DNA of 64,000 nucleotides from Antilocapra americana (taxonomy: Eukaryota > Chordata > Mammalia > Artiodactyla > Antilocapridae). This document shows positions 1 to 12,449 of the stretch, in pieces. The notes below the pieces were generated by a model. The model had not been told where the DNA came from and made no database searches. It saw nothing but the letters and a program-made list of their open reading frames with translations. Made by a program: the position numbers and the translations under genes. The number at the start of each line of letters is the position of its first letter. Within the stretch, counting starts at the first letter, position 1. Location: the NCBI GenBank assembly GCA_007570785.1, contig ML664199.1:22837907-22901906 (forward strand), in the 5' to 3' direction.

Positions 1-293
1 GGAGGCAGGACCTTTATGAAGGTAATTAAAGTTCAATGAGGTCATAAACATGTGGCCCTAATCTGGTAGGACTGATGTCCTTATAAGAGCAGGAGATCTC
101 TTTTACTCCACAAATGCACAGAGAAGAAGCCATGTGATGACACAGTGAGAAGGCATATAGCAGTCCAGGAAGAGAGGTCTCACTGGAAATGAACTCTGAC
201 AGCACCTTCGTCTTAGAATTCTGAATAAATTTCTGTTCTTTAGGCCTCCCAGTCTGTGATATTTTGTTTTGGAAGCCCTAGAGAACTAACACA
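1..293 (+). mobile_element. LTR of ERVL-MaLR type (MLT1/MST-like), 3' part
   Basis: This is the right-hand part of an old non-autonomous LTR; its left end lies outside the window. It shows the MaLR order of landmarks: a 'ttataagagcaggag' block, 'gccatgtgatgacacag', 'ccaggaagagaggtctcac', a polyadenylation-like 'aataaatttctgtt' near 225-238, and the terminal 'ccagtctgtgatattttgtt...actaacaca' block. No internal retroviral sequence follows, so it is probably solo. Subfamily not resolved. Confidence 0.8.
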
Positions 294-2104
294 CACCCTG
301 ACCCCCACCCCAAAACACACACACATGAGTCCAATTCCTCAGCCAGGGAAGCCTTATCAAGCGCCTACCACGTGCCTGGGAGAAGAAATAGTAGATAGGC
401 TTCCCGTCCTCAGAGATTTTATGACATCTTTGAAGAAGCAAGATCAACCTTGAAAAACAAATGAGAACAATACAAGAGGGGATTGGGTGGAATAGAGCAG
501 CTGAGAGACCATTGTGTAACAAGGTCACCAGGTAGAAAGCAGAGAGAGAATCATTCATTACAAACATACATGATAGCTTTTGGAAGTTTCTTTGTTTTCT
601 TTTTTTAAGTTGCTTTAAAATATTTTGCTTAGGAAGTCCCCAAACCTTCATCCTTGCTCATTAAGAAGGAGTGGATTTCCTTGCTAAAGGTCCAGAGCAG
701 GGTCTTGAAATTCCTTATTATGAGTCTTGTCAAGGTCATTGTTTGCTCTGTCTCACTGCCTGGAGCTCAAAAGGGGTGACAGGCTCCCAGGCCCAGTGGT
801 GCCACACAGATGAAGAAATACAAGTGATTGGGCTAATTAGCTGATTTACACACACTCATAAAAGTCTGAAAGAACCTTTTACAAAACTACAGATGTTGTT
901 ACTGTTCAAATAAAAAAAAAAAAAAAACACAGAATTGGGATAGGATTCAAGTCCTACCAGATGTTCACAAAGATTAAGTTCTACTAAGTGGAAAATCCCA
1001 AATATGGTCAACTAAAAACTCTTAAGTCCCTCTTCAATCCTGCACTATTTCTAGTGACATCAGTTGACATCTCCAAGCCTGAGCAAAGAAGAGGGTCTGT
1101 CTGATGTCAGAACTCCTAAGATAGAATATGGACACAGACCACAAAAGACACCCCCTGTGGGATGGAGCACCCAGGATTGTTCTGAGCATGGAAAGAACAA
1201 ATGGGATGGTTCACAAGTTCACCAGAGATTTATACCACAACTTTGACTTGGGCTGGACATATTGTAGCTCAGACAAAGGAGGGAGGCATGAAATAGAAGA
1301 AAAGCAATAGGAAAGTCCTGGACATTTACCAAATTGTCTGCAAGAACAGCAATTTTCTTTTCTGTGGGCCTCATCCACCTCCACTTTTGTTCTGTGATTC
1401 CAACAGCCCAGCATGGTCATTTATCCTCTTGCTGGAGAAGTGAACTCATGACCACAATTGAGCCAATCAGTTTCCCCATCCCTCTTATTGGTCCCAGGAT
1501 CAGCATGGATTGGACCAGGGAAATCAGCATTCATTCCCCAAGACGAATAAGAACCATTTTCTACTCTGGTCACATAAACCACTAAATATCCCATCTGTCC
1601 TTTCTTCTCAAGCTGATCCCAGTGGTGATTCTGTTACAACCAGAGGACTCATACATAACTAGTATAGGGATCATGTGGGCTCTTCCCAGTTGCTTTCTGG
1701 TTTGTATCAGACCCCAGTCATGTGTCTAGGTCCTAGAGGAGACCCTTGGGGAAGAGGGCACCTTGGCTGTAGGGTGATGATACCGGAATGTGGAGCGGGG
1801 AGGGATTTCTGCTGGTGGTGACAGTGACGTTGTCCAAAATATCATGGAGAAACAATTGTGAGTGACTCTCACAATATGCCGCCCAGCAAGGTTGATGTTC
1901 GGGCCCCGAGACACTCCAGGAAGAGAGCCAGTGACACCAGATTTTCCCCATGAACCCCTCCAACTGGGAGCAGCCATATCTCACCCAGCCACATGACTTC
2001 CAGCAGAGGTGGCAGGAGAATCTACAACCCCTCAGCACCTCCAGCAAGCTCAAAAAGGAGTTCACTGTAGCCGTCAAGTACAGGAGATCTATATTATGGA
2101 CATC
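294..2104. other. No gene seen; unique or unassigned sequence
   Basis: Open frames here are short (at most about 120 codons) and match no family I know. There is an A16 run at 912-927. The stretch at about 1370-1600 has the worn look of an ancient repeat ('gagccaatcag...') but I cannot place it in a family. Confidence 0.5.
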
Positions 2105-2312
2105 TGCATTTTAATTCCACTCCTTACCAACTATGAGGCCTTGTTTCAATAACAAAACCACTTGAACCTCTCTATACTCAGCTGTATAAATGGGAGTGGA
2201 ATCTGGCTCATAGGATTGTTGTGAGTTAAATGTGATCACATAGGTAAAGCACTTAGCACAGTACAAGGCACAGTTGGAATTGCTATCATCATCATCACTG
2301 TTACTATTAGGA
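2105..2312 (+). mobile_element. MIR SINE
   Basis: Ancient tRNA-derived SINE in sense orientation. The core reads 'cctctctatactcagctgtataaatggg', followed by 'cataggattgttgtgag', 'taaagcacttagcacagt' and 'caaggcaca', which is the MIR 3' order. The 5' half is poorly preserved. Confidence 0.8.
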
Positions 2313-3639
2313 AATGCTCTGAAAATTGTTCTCTGTGAAAAAAGTCAGGATCTGACCTTGTAAAATCAAAAAGTCTATTCTCATTGGGAAATAGTTAGCA
2401 GCTCCTTCTACCCTAGAGTGGCAAATTCCAGACTTGGGTCTGTTTCTTGCCTTAATATCCTTTCTCATTTATTTTTTGATTTATGAAAATGCATCCATCA
2501 TTTTCTAAGGAAAATCTCCAGACACATGAACAAAAATGATAAAAATGCACAATGAAAACAAATAAAACCATTCAGCATGGCTAACAAGACAGGCATTTGG
2601 CCCCAGTGGGGTAGATAAATCCAGAGCCAGGCTCAGCACTGGGACCCAAAGGTCAACAGCCTGGGACTTTGCTGAAGAAATCAAAGAAAGGAGATTCTGA
2701 TGCTTCAACAGTCTACTTCAAATCTACCAAGAGCCTAAGAGCAAATTTTCTAGAGATGACCCCCAAAAGGGTCTCGAAGAAGCCAGCCCAGAAAAAAATG
2801 AGACAGCTGCCCCCCCCTGCCCATTCACTTAGGCAAGTTTTCAGAGAGCCTACAGACTTCTAAAGTTATGCCAGGCACCCCCCTTGTACCTGCAATTCCT
2901 GTTTCCATGAGGGATTGGCCATCTTTGGCAAGGATTCTCAGTTAAGGGACCTGGGGCACCCTAGGGAATGTGTCAAGTCACCCCTCTGTCTTTATCTCCT
3001 TAGTCTAGGGACATTGTCCTAAGGGGAAATTCTCTGAAGAATTTGTTTTCAGACCCAACATTTCTAGCTTCCAACATGGATATTCAATTTTTGTTTTAAG
3101 CTGAGAACACATGAGAGGAAAAGTTAAAATGGAAGCCCAGCAGAGGCAGGGAGGGATGCTTATGGTGTGAGATGGAGCTGGGGCCCTCGCTGGCAGAGCA
3201 CAAGTGCCCTCATATAATCCTGGCAGGGATCCCAATGGGTATGGGGGTCCCCAGAGTGTGACACTGGATAAGCACTGCAAGAAGCCTTCCTGCCTAAGTC
3301 TGAGGGGCATCCTTGGTCATGGGTTGTCCTGGCCACCTGTGACTGAACGAGGGATTTGTTCATAGGCTGCCAGGAGACAAATGAGATGGTCTAGTATGAA
3401 AACTGCCCAGAAGAACTGCCCTGTCCTGGATAACATCTTGCAGATCCCCTGAGACATCTGTTCATCACAGGGAGCCACCATCGGCAAGTAATGGTAGATG
3501 CAGCAGAACAGAAAAATGTGACTGAATCACTCCAACTACCCAATACTGGAATAGATAATCATGGATATCTACCTGTCAGTAGAACCTACTAATGACAAGT
3601 ATTAATAACAAGATGATCAATGGAGCCACTATCAACAGC
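2313..3639. other. No gene seen; unique sequence
   Basis: The stretch has neither repeat landmarks nor a credible reading frame. The frames present are under about 100 codons and overlap each other on both strands without splice-site or codon-bias support. Confidence 0.45.
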
Positions 3640-3835
3640 AAACATATTCACTGAGCAAGACTCTGTGCCAGGCACTGTTAAGCCCTTATACACGTAACCA
3701 CACTGAATCTGCACAAAGACCCTATGTGACCAGTGCTATTATCATCATCGTTTTTGCAGCTGGGGAAACTGAGGCTAGGGAAGTGACACAGCTGGTAAAT
3801 AGCAGAGCTGGAATTTTAACTTGGCTGTTTGATTT
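3640..3835 (-). mobile_element. MIR SINE, antisense
   Basis: Reads as reverse-complement MIR: 'ctctgtgccaggcactgtta', then 'tattatcatcatc', 'ctggggaaactgaggc' and 'cagctggtaaatagcagagctgg'. It covers most of the element's length. Confidence 0.85.
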
Positions 3836-4285
3836 CAGGAAATGAGATTTCATTCAGGAGGGTTACAACCCTCCTGTTAAATCCCACCACGTGGTCACAA
3901 ATGATGTTCTGATTCTCAGTGAAGACTGCTCTGTGATCTCTCTGAAGGTTTTCTGTTCTTTCTCATCTCCTTGTGTGTCCTGCCAATAATCCTTCATCTC
4001 CTAAAGTGATGGGATTATGGAAGCTTTCCTTAAGCTGGAAGCATCTAATTTATACAGAAACAAGAAAGTTCCCAAAAAGTGGCTTGTAGGGACAGCAGAG
4101 AATGACAGGTCCTCTGATGGAGGTTAAATGGCCCTCATTTGCCCTTCTAAGCCTTAAAGGATAAAGCATTCAGCACAGACAACCAATGCTGGTAAAACCT
4201 TCAAAGTAACACCTACTTATTAATCTCCTTCTTCTGATCATCATAAGGAGCTCTCCCTCAAGCCAACTAAATCCTTGGTCTATAC

Positions 4286-4494
4286 CAGGGATCAGAAAAC
4301 TGTGGCTCATGGGCCAAACTTGGCCGGCCACCTGTTTCATAAATATAGTTGTACTAGAATGTGACCACACTCATTTGTTTATTATCTCTGGCTGCTTTCT
4401 CCCTACAACTGCAAAGCTGAGAAGCTATGACAAAGATTTACAGCCCCAAAAGTCTAAAAGTTGGCCCTTTATAGAAGAAGTTTGCCAACCCTTG
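4286..4494. mobile_element. Non-autonomous hAT-like DNA transposon, copy 1
   Basis: A 209-bp element ending in imperfect inverted termini: 'cagggatcagaaaac' at the left, and the complement of the right end reads 'caagggttggcaaac'. It is flanked by 8-bp direct repeats gtctatac (4278-4285) and gtctagag (4495-4502), which fits the 8-bp target duplication of hAT elements. Interior landmarks are 'gggccaaacttggccggcc' and 'ggctgctttctccctacaa'. Copies 2 and 3 are at 11378 and 26613. Subfamily not assigned. Confidence 0.75.
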
Positions 4495-4502
4495 GTCTAG
4501 AG

Positions 4503-6284
4503 TGACTAGCAGGCCAGGAGGACACCTCACCACAATTAGGGGCTCCACTCAGTGGAACAGATTGCTCAACACCAGTGACCCAAGCCACAGAAATTATGTG
4601 CCATGAATATCAACATCAGTCCAATAAATCAACAGGTATGTAGTGAGCATGACTATGGGCCAGTCCCCAAGACTTCCACAAGCTACCCTGGGGCTAGATG
4701 CGACAGATGCGCAGGGAGTCAGTAACAAAGGTAGGAAGAGGGTCAAGCTGGTGGGACTCTGCATTCTACCAGAACCCTTGTGCTTGTTCTTTTTACGTGT
4801 TTTAGATTCCACTTAAGACTCCACTTGAATAAAGAATTCTGTTGCATTTTTCTTTTTAATCTCAGTCAACAAGGACCACCTCAATTTCTACTATGGCCCA
4901 ACATTAGGGTAAGTTCTAGTATGGGGAAGGCAGGGAAAGAGAAGCCGTGACCCCTGTCCACCCCCACTCCCCCCCCTCACAGTAGTAAGAACACGTGGGC
5001 GGGGGAAGGAGGGTGCATATAAACTGAGAACAACGTGTAAAAATAAGACTCCGGCAGGACAGATCAGAAATGTTTTTGAAGTTCAGATTATGAAACCAGT
5101 AGACTTGAAGTTGTAAAGGACAGGAAGGATTTGCGAGGGCAGGAGGGAGAAGGAAAGGATGGGGCTGGGGGATGGATGGGAGGGAGCACTGAGGATGACG
5201 AGTCCCTGCAGCCACCATGTGAGGAGCCAGGACTCTGCTAAGCAGCTCTCTAGAAATGGGAAGAGCTGCATTAGCCATCATGCAAGAGATGAGGAAGCTG
5301 AGGAGGCTGGCCTGTAAAGGAAAACACTTCTGTCTGATTCCAAGGAGTCTCCAGGCATATGTGCCAAGCAGAGATTCTGCATGACATTTTTCCAGAAAAC
5401 AAATGGATTTGTCTGTTGATCCTGGGTCCTCCAAACTGGAGTAGCCAGCAAGACTTGAGCCACATATGTGGACTCTACTCTGTAACTAAAGACTCCCAGA
5501 AGTCAATTCTTGAACCCTAGTTTAGTATCTTTCATATTCATGCAAAGAACCAGCTCCATCCCCTGCTGAAGGAAAAAGAAGGAAAGAAGAAGATTTGCCA
5601 GCAGATGACCAGAGCTTTTCCCTGGAGTAGCCCCATCTACATCATCAAGTGAAGTTGGGTTTCTCTTCAGGGCCTAGAAAGCCAGTCTGTCCCCAGGGAA
5701 TGTGTCTTGGGGCTCTAGGGAGAACCATACATTGTCTAAGTCCCTGTGGGCACAGCCCTGATGTACTGGGGGTGGAAGGTCAGACTTATTCCACATTCAC
5801 AAGCAAAACCAAAGTTAGAACTCATCCCCAAAATTCAGCCAAAAAGAGACAGCAGGACAAGAAGGCCTCACAGAATATCTGAGTTAGTGTAAGTGTACTT
5901 CATGCAGGACACAAGAGATTTTCTTGTTCTGAGTTTCCAGTGTTACAGATTCTGCACATTTCTATCTTATACTTGAAGCAATGAAAGGGAAAAACCGAAG
6001 CAATATGGTACAAGAGGCTGAAGAAGCAAATGTGAAAATCCAGCTGTCTTCAGCCAGACATGAAAGAGATTTTCAGAAATATAAATAGACTACTCTTCTC
6101 ATTAATACTTCTGGTTTGAAAAATAAATATTTTTCAATATGAAAAAAAACAGCTTTAAAATATATACATGTTTACAATTTCTAGTTTATGTAGATGAGAT
6201 TAAGGCAAAATAAGAGTAAATGTGTTAACCACCAAAATCACCCTTGGTTTCATGGAGAGGTGACAAAACGGACCTGAAGCTCAG
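4503..6284. other. No gene seen; unique sequence
   Basis: Longest open frame is 172 codons (minus strand, 4916-5434). It has no recognisable domain and its sequence is low-complexity proline/leucine/serine. A stretch near 5170-5300 vaguely resembles MIR but too weakly to call. The rest is ordinary unique intergenic sequence. Confidence 0.45.
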
Positions 6285-6291
6285 GCTGCCC

Positions 6292-8721
6292 GGTCAGTTC
6301 ACTTCAGCTCAGTCGCTGTGTCATGTCCAACTCTTTGCGACTCCATGGACTGCAGCACACCAGGCCTCCCTGTCCCATCACCAACTCCTAGAGTTTACTC
6401 AGACTCATGTCCATTGAATCGGTGATCCATCCAACCATCTCATCCTCTGTCATCCCCTTCTCCTGCCTTCAATCTTTCCCAGCACCAGGGTCTTTTCCAA
6501 TGAGTCAGTCCTTCACATCAGGTGGCCAAAGGATTGGAGTTTCAGCTTCAATATCAGTCCTTCCATTGAATATTCAGTTCTGATTTCCTTTAGGATGGAC
6601 TGGTTGGATCTCCCTGAAGTCCAAGGGACTCTCAAGAGTCTTCTCCAACATCACAGTTCAAAAGCATCAATTCTTCGGTGCTCAGCTTTCTTTATAGGCC
6701 AACTCTTACATCCATACATGACTAGTGGAAAAACCATAGCTTTGACTAGATGGACCTTTGTTGGCAAAGTAAGGTCTCTGCTTTTTAATATGCTATCTAG
6801 GTTGGTCATACCTTTTCTTCCATGAAGCAAGTGTCTTTTAATTTCATGGCTGCAGTCACCATCTGCAGTGATTTTAGAGACCCCCAAAATAAAGTCTGTC
6901 ACTGTTTCCATTGTTTCCGCATCTATTTGCTGTGAAGTGATGGGGCCAGATGCCAAGATCTTAGTTTTCTGAATGTTGAGCTTTAAGCCAGCTTTTTCAC
7001 TCTCCTCTTTGACTTTTATCAAGAGGCTCTTTAGTTCTTCTTGGCTTTCTGTCATAAAGGTGGTGTCATCTGCATATCTGAGGTTATTGATATTTCTCCC
7101 AGAAATCTTGATTCCAGCTTGTGCTTCATTATACCCAGCATTTCTCATGATGTGCTCTGCATACAAGTTAAATTATCAGGGTGACAGTATACAGCCTTGA
7201 CTTACTCCTTTCCTGATTTGGAACCAATCTATCATTCCATGTACAGTTCTATGTTGTTTCTTGACTGTATACAGATTTCTCAGGAGGCAGGCAGGTCAGG
7301 TGGTCTGGTATTTCCATCTTTTTCAGAATTTTCCACAGTTATTATGATCCACATAGTCAAAGGCTTTGGCATAGTCAATAAAGCATAAGTATAATATTTT
7401 TCTGGAGCTCCCTTGCTTTTTTGATGATCCAACAGATATTGGCAATTTGATCTCTGGTTCGTCTGCCTTTTCTAAATCCAGTTGAACATCTGGAAGTTCA
7501 TGGTTCACGTACTGTTGAAGCCTGGCTTGGAGAATTTTGAGCATTACTTTGCTAGCATGTGAGATGAGTGCAGTTGTGCAGTAGTTTGAGCATTCTTTGG
7601 CATTGCCTTTCTTCGGGATTGGAATGAAAACTGACCTTTTCCAGTCCTGTGGTGATTGCTGAGCTTTCCATATTTGCTGGCATATTGAGTGCAGCACTTT
7701 CACAGCATCCTCTTTCAGGATTTGAAATAGCTCAACTAGAATTCCATCACCTCCACTAGCTTTGTTCATAGTGATGCTTCTTAAGGCCCACTTGACTTCA
7801 CATTCCAGGATGCCTGGCTCTAGGTAAGTGATCCCACCATCGTGGTTATCTGGCTCATGTAGATCTTTTTTGTACAATTCTTCTGGGTATTCTGGCCACT
7901 TCTTTTTAATAACTTCTGCTTCTGTTAGGTCCATAAATTTCTGTCCTTTATTGAGCCCATCTTTGCATGAAATGTTCCCTTGGTATCTCTAATTTTCTTG
8001 AAGAGATCTTTAGTTTTTCCCATTCTATTGTTTTCCTCTATTTCTTTGCATTGATCACTGAGGAAGTGTTTCTTATCTCGCCTTGTTTTTCTTTGGAACT
8101 CTGCATTCCAAAGGATATATCTTTCCTTTTCTCCTTTGCTTTTCATGTCTCTTCTCAGCTATTTGTAAGGCCTCCCCAGACAACCATTTTGCCTTTTTGC
8201 GTTTCTTTTTCTTGGGGATGGTCTTGACCACTGCCTCCTGTCCCTAGTTCTTCAAGCATTCTGTCTATCAGATCTAATCCCTTGAATCTATTTGTCACTT
8301 CCACTGTATAATCGTAAGGGGTTTGATTCAGGTCATACCTGAATGGTCTAGTGGTTTTCCATACTTTCTTCAATTTAAGTCTGAATTTGGTAATAAGGAG
8401 TTCATGATCTGAACTACAGTCAGCTCCCGGTCTTGTTTTTGCTGACTGTATAGAGTTCTCCATGTTTGGCTGCAAAGAATATAATCAATATGATTTCAGT
8501 ATTGACCATCCAGTGATGTCCATGTGCAGTCTTTGCTTGTGTTGTTGGAAGAGGGTGTTTGCTAGAGCTCTGCGTTCTCTTGGCAAAACTCTATTAGCCT
8601 TTACCCTACTTCATTGTGTACTCCAAGCCCAAATTTGCCTGTTACTCCAAGTATTTCTTGACTTCCTACTTTTGCATTCCAGTCCCTTATAATGAAAAGG
8701 ACATCTTATGAAAAGGACAGT
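6292..8721 (-). mobile_element. BovB (RTE) LINE, 5'-truncated
   Basis: About 2.4 kb of BovB in antisense. The 3' end lies at the left ('cagttcacttcagctcag', the complement of the tgaact-type tail) and the copy is truncated inside the endonuclease region at the right. Translating the minus strand gives reverse-transcriptase pieces: about 7323-7934 with FIDYAKAFD, and 6651-7166 with the catalytic YADD box; a linker piece lies at 8155-8475. Frameshifts and stops separate them, so it is dead. A 7-bp repeat gctgccc flanks it (6285-6291 and 8722-8728), a plausible target-site duplication. Confidence 0.92.
6651..7166 (-). pseudogene. BovB reverse transcriptase remnant
   Basis: A 171-codon open fragment of the BovB RT: residues around NNLRYADDTT hold the two metal-binding aspartates of the palm domain. 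The part upstream (FIDYAKAFD block) sits in a different frame at 7323-7934, so at least one frameshift divides the domain. The C-terminal part is also cut short. A fossil inside the BovB LINE, with no sign of selection visible from one copy. Confidence 0.85.
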
Positions 8722-8728
8722 GCTGCCC

Positions 8729-9654
8729 TGTACTGTGGAGTAAGTATCTCCTCTCCTAACAGAGAGGGCCAGTGACCTAGATCCAGTCAGCCAGACCCCC
8801 ATAGATTCTATTAGAATTATATAGAAAGACTGTATCTTTGCATCTCAGCTGATAATCTGTAAGTTTGGCACTGCCTGCTTCAGGAAAGTGTCTGAGAGAT
8901 GGAGAGTGAGACAGAATCCCAATAACTTTGTAAAACACCCAGATCCAGCGATACCTGCATCCCATGTTCCTCTGCACTTCCAGGTACATGAGCCAATAAT
9001 TGCCCTTTATCATGACTAGTTTGAGCTGAGTTTTTGTCACTTGCAACCTGAAGTGGCCTGCCTGCAAATCCCAGCCAGGGGCAAGGTACTTCAAAGAACC
9101 TTCAGTCACTGCCTTTGAACACCAATCTCCTTGCTCCATTTGAAGTCTAACAACTGAAAACACTGCAAAGAAAAAGTCCTGGACCACCTGAGCACAGCAA
9201 ATACTTCGTCTCTGTGCCTCTCCTACCTCTCTTTGCCAACCCCCTTGGTCTGGCCTGTCAGCCTCTGAACCATGCCAATCCCATCTCATTCCCCAGCACC
9301 CACCATCTACACTTTATTCCAGTGCCTCCCCCACTTATCTCTATTACAAGTACCTCATCAGGGAAAGAAAAGTATCCACCCATTCAAAAAAAAAAAAAAA
9401 AGAATAACTGCCATGTATTGTGGACCACGTGAAAGGGAACCATACCCTCTCTGACAAATCCTCAGCAACTGCCACTTAATAGTGGTTGCCCTGCCCTATT
9501 GGTTGGGACACTTGAGTTTTTGATGCTTACAGCGTAAAAGCAGGCAGGTACCAGTGCCTGGACCATGGGGCACTCATTTTCAAACACAATGCAGAGGCAC
9601 AACAGTTCCTCTCCAAGACTTAGTTCCCTGACCACCAGGGCTTTATCAGAGACC
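8729..9654. other. No gene seen; A-run
   Basis: Unique sequence with an A16 run at 9386-9401. The part at about 8940-9060 ('gtacatgagccaataattgccc') looks like an old LTR or DNA element fragment that I cannot name. Confidence 0.4.
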
Positions 9655-10142
9655 ACTCGGAGAGATATCACTTTGCCAACAGAGGTCTGTCTAGTCAAAG
9701 CTATGGGTTTCCCAGTAGTCATGTATGGGTGTGAGAGTTGCACCATAAAGAAGCTGAGCACCGAAGAACTGATGCTTTTGAATTATGGTGCTAGAAAAGA
9801 CTCATGAGAGTCCCTTGGACTGTAAGGAGATCAAACTGGTCAATCCTAAAGGAAATCAGTCCTGAATATTTTTGGAAGGACTAATGCTGAAACTGAAGCT
9901 CCAATTCTTTGGCCACCTGATGTGAAGAACTGACTCACTAGAAAAGACCCTGAGGCTGGGAAAGATTGAAGGCAGAAGGAGAAGGGGGTAACAGAGAATG
10001 AGATGGTTGGATGGCATCACTGAATCAATGAACAGGAATTTGAGCAAACTCGCGAAATAGTAAAGGACAGAGAAGCCTGGCACGCTGCAGTCCATGAGGT
10101 GACAAAGAGTCAGATGTGATTCAGCTACCCAACAACAACAAC
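9655..10142 (+). mobile_element. BovB LINE 3' end, sense
   Basis: The last ~490 bp of BovB. Landmarks in order are 'tttgccaacagaggtc', 'atgtatgggtgtgagag', 'gagagtcccttggactg', 'ggccacctgatgtgaag' and 'cgctgcagtccatgaggt', ending in a (caa)n tail near 10130-10142. The C-terminal coding region is interrupted. The left edge is approximate. Confidence 0.9.
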
Positions 10143-10239
10143 TCATTCCAAACATGGCCAAGCCTAAACAATGATAAACTGAACTGTGGGGAAGAATTCC
10201 AGGCTGGATTTGATTAATAATAAAACAAAACCAATACAG

Positions 10240-10690
10240 TAGTCAGTATGTAGGGAGTTTTATCACATTTCGAAACAGGGCTAAGCACTTGACATGTATT
10301 ATTTCATTTAAGCTTTGCAACAGGCCTATGCGATGGGAGCTAATGATTGTCTCTGTTTTATACAAGTTCCTCTTGAGGCTTGGGCTTCTCCAGCAGCTCG
10401 TCAGTAAAGAATCTGCCTGCAATGCGGGAGACTCAGGTTCAATCCCTGGGTCCGGAAGATCCTCTGAAGAAGGAAATGGCAACCCACCCCAGGAGTCTTG
10501 CCTGAGAAATCCCACGGACAGAGGAGAGTTTGGGGGGCTATAGTCCATGGGATAGCTAAAGAGTCAGACATGACTTAGCAACTAAACAACAAATTTGAGA
10601 CTTGGAGAGACTGCAGGACTTGCCCAAGGTCACTCAGCTGGGCAACTATAGGCGTCTGGAGTCAGACCCCAGCATCCAACTCCTGACTGA
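10240..10690 (-). mobile_element. MIR SINE, antisense, split by a Bov-tA
   Basis: Two MIR halves flank the younger SINE: left 'taagcacttgacatgtattatttcatt' split over 10280-10310 and right 'cttgcccaaggtcactcagctggg' near 10619-10642. Removing 10382-10603 restores the usual MIR order. The MIR is therefore older than the ruminant SINE inside it. Confidence 0.8.
10382..10594 (+). mobile_element. Bov-tA SINE
   Basis: tRNA-like head ('aaagaatctgcctgcaatgc' then 'ggttcaatccctgggtccgg', corresponding to A and B boxes) joined to the BovB-derived tail ('gggatagctaaagagtcaga'). Flanking repeats ttgaggctt (10373-10381) and ttgagactt (10595-10603) form a 9-bp target duplication with one mismatch. Transcribed, if at all, by RNA polymerase III and mobilised by LINE enzymes. 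Confidence 0.93.
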
Positions 10691-11377
10691 GCCTCAAGAA
10701 TGTGAAAGAACTGAACCCTGCTCAGGATGTCCTTTTCAGCATCTCCATAATGCAGGCAAGAATGATGGCCTTTGCTTCCAACCAGGGTTTTTAAGCGAGT
10801 CTACAGTAACAGCCTGGAAAAATAGAAAGCTCTCCAAAATATCGGGTATTGTGACTATTTAGGCAATCCAGTCCCAGTTGACGTCGCAGATGGTGGCCTG
10901 TCCGCCTCATTCCTCTCACCTCAGAAGATGCCAATGATGTGGGTGGGAGATTTCAAAAAACAGCTGTCCCCCGGGGGCGAATATTCACTTCAGACCAGCT
11001 CTGCTTTAAGTTTCTTCTCCCTAGTTGGCCTGCAGACTCTGGTGGGCAACACGGACATCCAAGACAGACATCCCTGAGTTCACTCCTCTTCGAGCATTTA
11101 CTCTCTATGCCAGCTCCAAGCCTTTTTTTCTCATCCATAAACTAGGAAGGATAATGGGACCAATTTTAGGAGGGGATTTTGGAGAGTAGAAGGGTTGTAT
11201 TTTGCCTCTTGGACGGACTATTATGAAATAGTTTAGATATTGAAAATGTAAGTTATATAATCATCAGGAGCTTAAAAGAGAAAGTATCATAATTGACACC
11301 CCTCTTGTACCCACCCCCCTTCCATTCCTCTTCCTCCCTTACTGGAGGTAAGCATTCCCCTGAATTCAATGTAGAGC
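10691..11377. other. No gene seen; unique sequence
   Basis: No repeat or exon signature recognised. Confidence 0.4.
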
Positions 11378-11760
11378 CAGAGTTGGCAAACTTTTTCTGC
11401 AAAGGGCCAGACAGTGAATATTTTCAACTTTGTAGGCCAGATGGTCCCTGTCGCAAGTATTTAACCAGGCCCGTGGAGCGCAGAGGCAGGAATGAGTGTG
11501 GCGGTGTTCCAATAAGTTTTATTTGTGGACACCAAAATTTGAATTTCATATAGTTTTCAGGTGTCATAAAATACTGTTCTTTTGATTTTTTATCAGCTAT
11601 TTTTTCCTTACTTTCCCAGCTTTATTGAGATATAATTGACACATCATTTTTATCAACTACTGATAACTGCAAAAACCATTCTTAGTTCACAGGTTATACA
11701 CAAAAGAAAAAGTGGCAGGCTAGATGTGGTAAGTAAGGCAGTACAGTGTGTCAACCCCTG
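11378..11760. mobile_element. Non-autonomous hAT-like DNA transposon, copy 2
   Basis: Same family as 4286-4494 in opposite orientation and in a longer form. It begins 'cagagttggcaaac' and ends 'gtgtgtcaacccctg'. Interior landmarks are 'ctgcaaagggccagacagtg' and 'ttccaataagttttatttg'. Near 11595-11650 there is an extra ~60 bp ('ccagctttattgagatata') that looks like a short L1 3'-end fragment inserted in it. Target duplication not clear. Confidence 0.7.
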
Positions 11761-11859
11761 GTCTATATCACTCCCAGGCACATTTTCACACCACAGCTCT
11801 ATATGTGTCTATCCAGCTAGAGTGCTGTTCGGTGTGTCTTAATTCCATATGTACAGTAT

Positions 11860-12180
11860 TATATAGTCCATTTGCTTCCACAACTGGTCACTCTTTTCTT
11901 AGGTTATGTTTGCTAAGATTTGTCTGAGTTGTTACATGTAACTTTGTTTTTACTGCTGTATGGAATTTCACTATATGAGTTTGCCACAACTTATTTATAA
12001 GGTTTCACTATACAAATTTAACACAGCTTATATATCCTGATGGACATTCAGGCTGTCCTGTCTCTATACTGTTATCAAATGAGGCTGCAGAAACCCTGAC
12101 ATTCATCTCCTGTGCACATGCACCAGGTTTTCCCTAGGGTTGCTTCTCCAAGTAGAATTGCCTGGTCGTGGGGCCTTTGT
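11860..12180 (-). mobile_element. Old L1 3' region, antisense
   Basis: Reads like the complement of an ancient L1 3' end: 'tgctgtatggaatttcacta', 'ctgatggacattcaggctg' and 'agtagaattgcctggtcgtgg' follow in the order seen in other antisense L1M copies. Divergent; subfamily and edges uncertain. Confidence 0.6.
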
Positions 12181-12449
12181 TAATCATGATCACTTAAAGC
12201 CAGAACCGTAGAGAACTCAGCATCACACCAGACACCTACTAAGTGTCCAGTCACTGTAGCCCATGTTCTTCTGGATCCCTGTCAAGTATCAGGCAGAGGA
12301 CATACTGGTAAGTTTTAAAGTGTTTTTTTCTATGTGTTTAGAAATAAATATTTTTAATCTAATTCAAAAAGATGATCAAGGGCAAAATGTATAGGACAAA
12401 TAATGGGCCTTGTGAGTGATCAAGGAGGGAAATGGGCCATTGGGTCAGA

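Noticed and set aside
5170..5300. MIR fragment
   Set aside because: Only 'gaggaagctgaggaggctgg'-like similarity; too weak to call.
4916..5434. 172-codon open frame on the minus strand
   Set aside because: No recognisable domain; composition follows local CT-rich DNA, and overlapping frames of similar openness exist. A chance frame.
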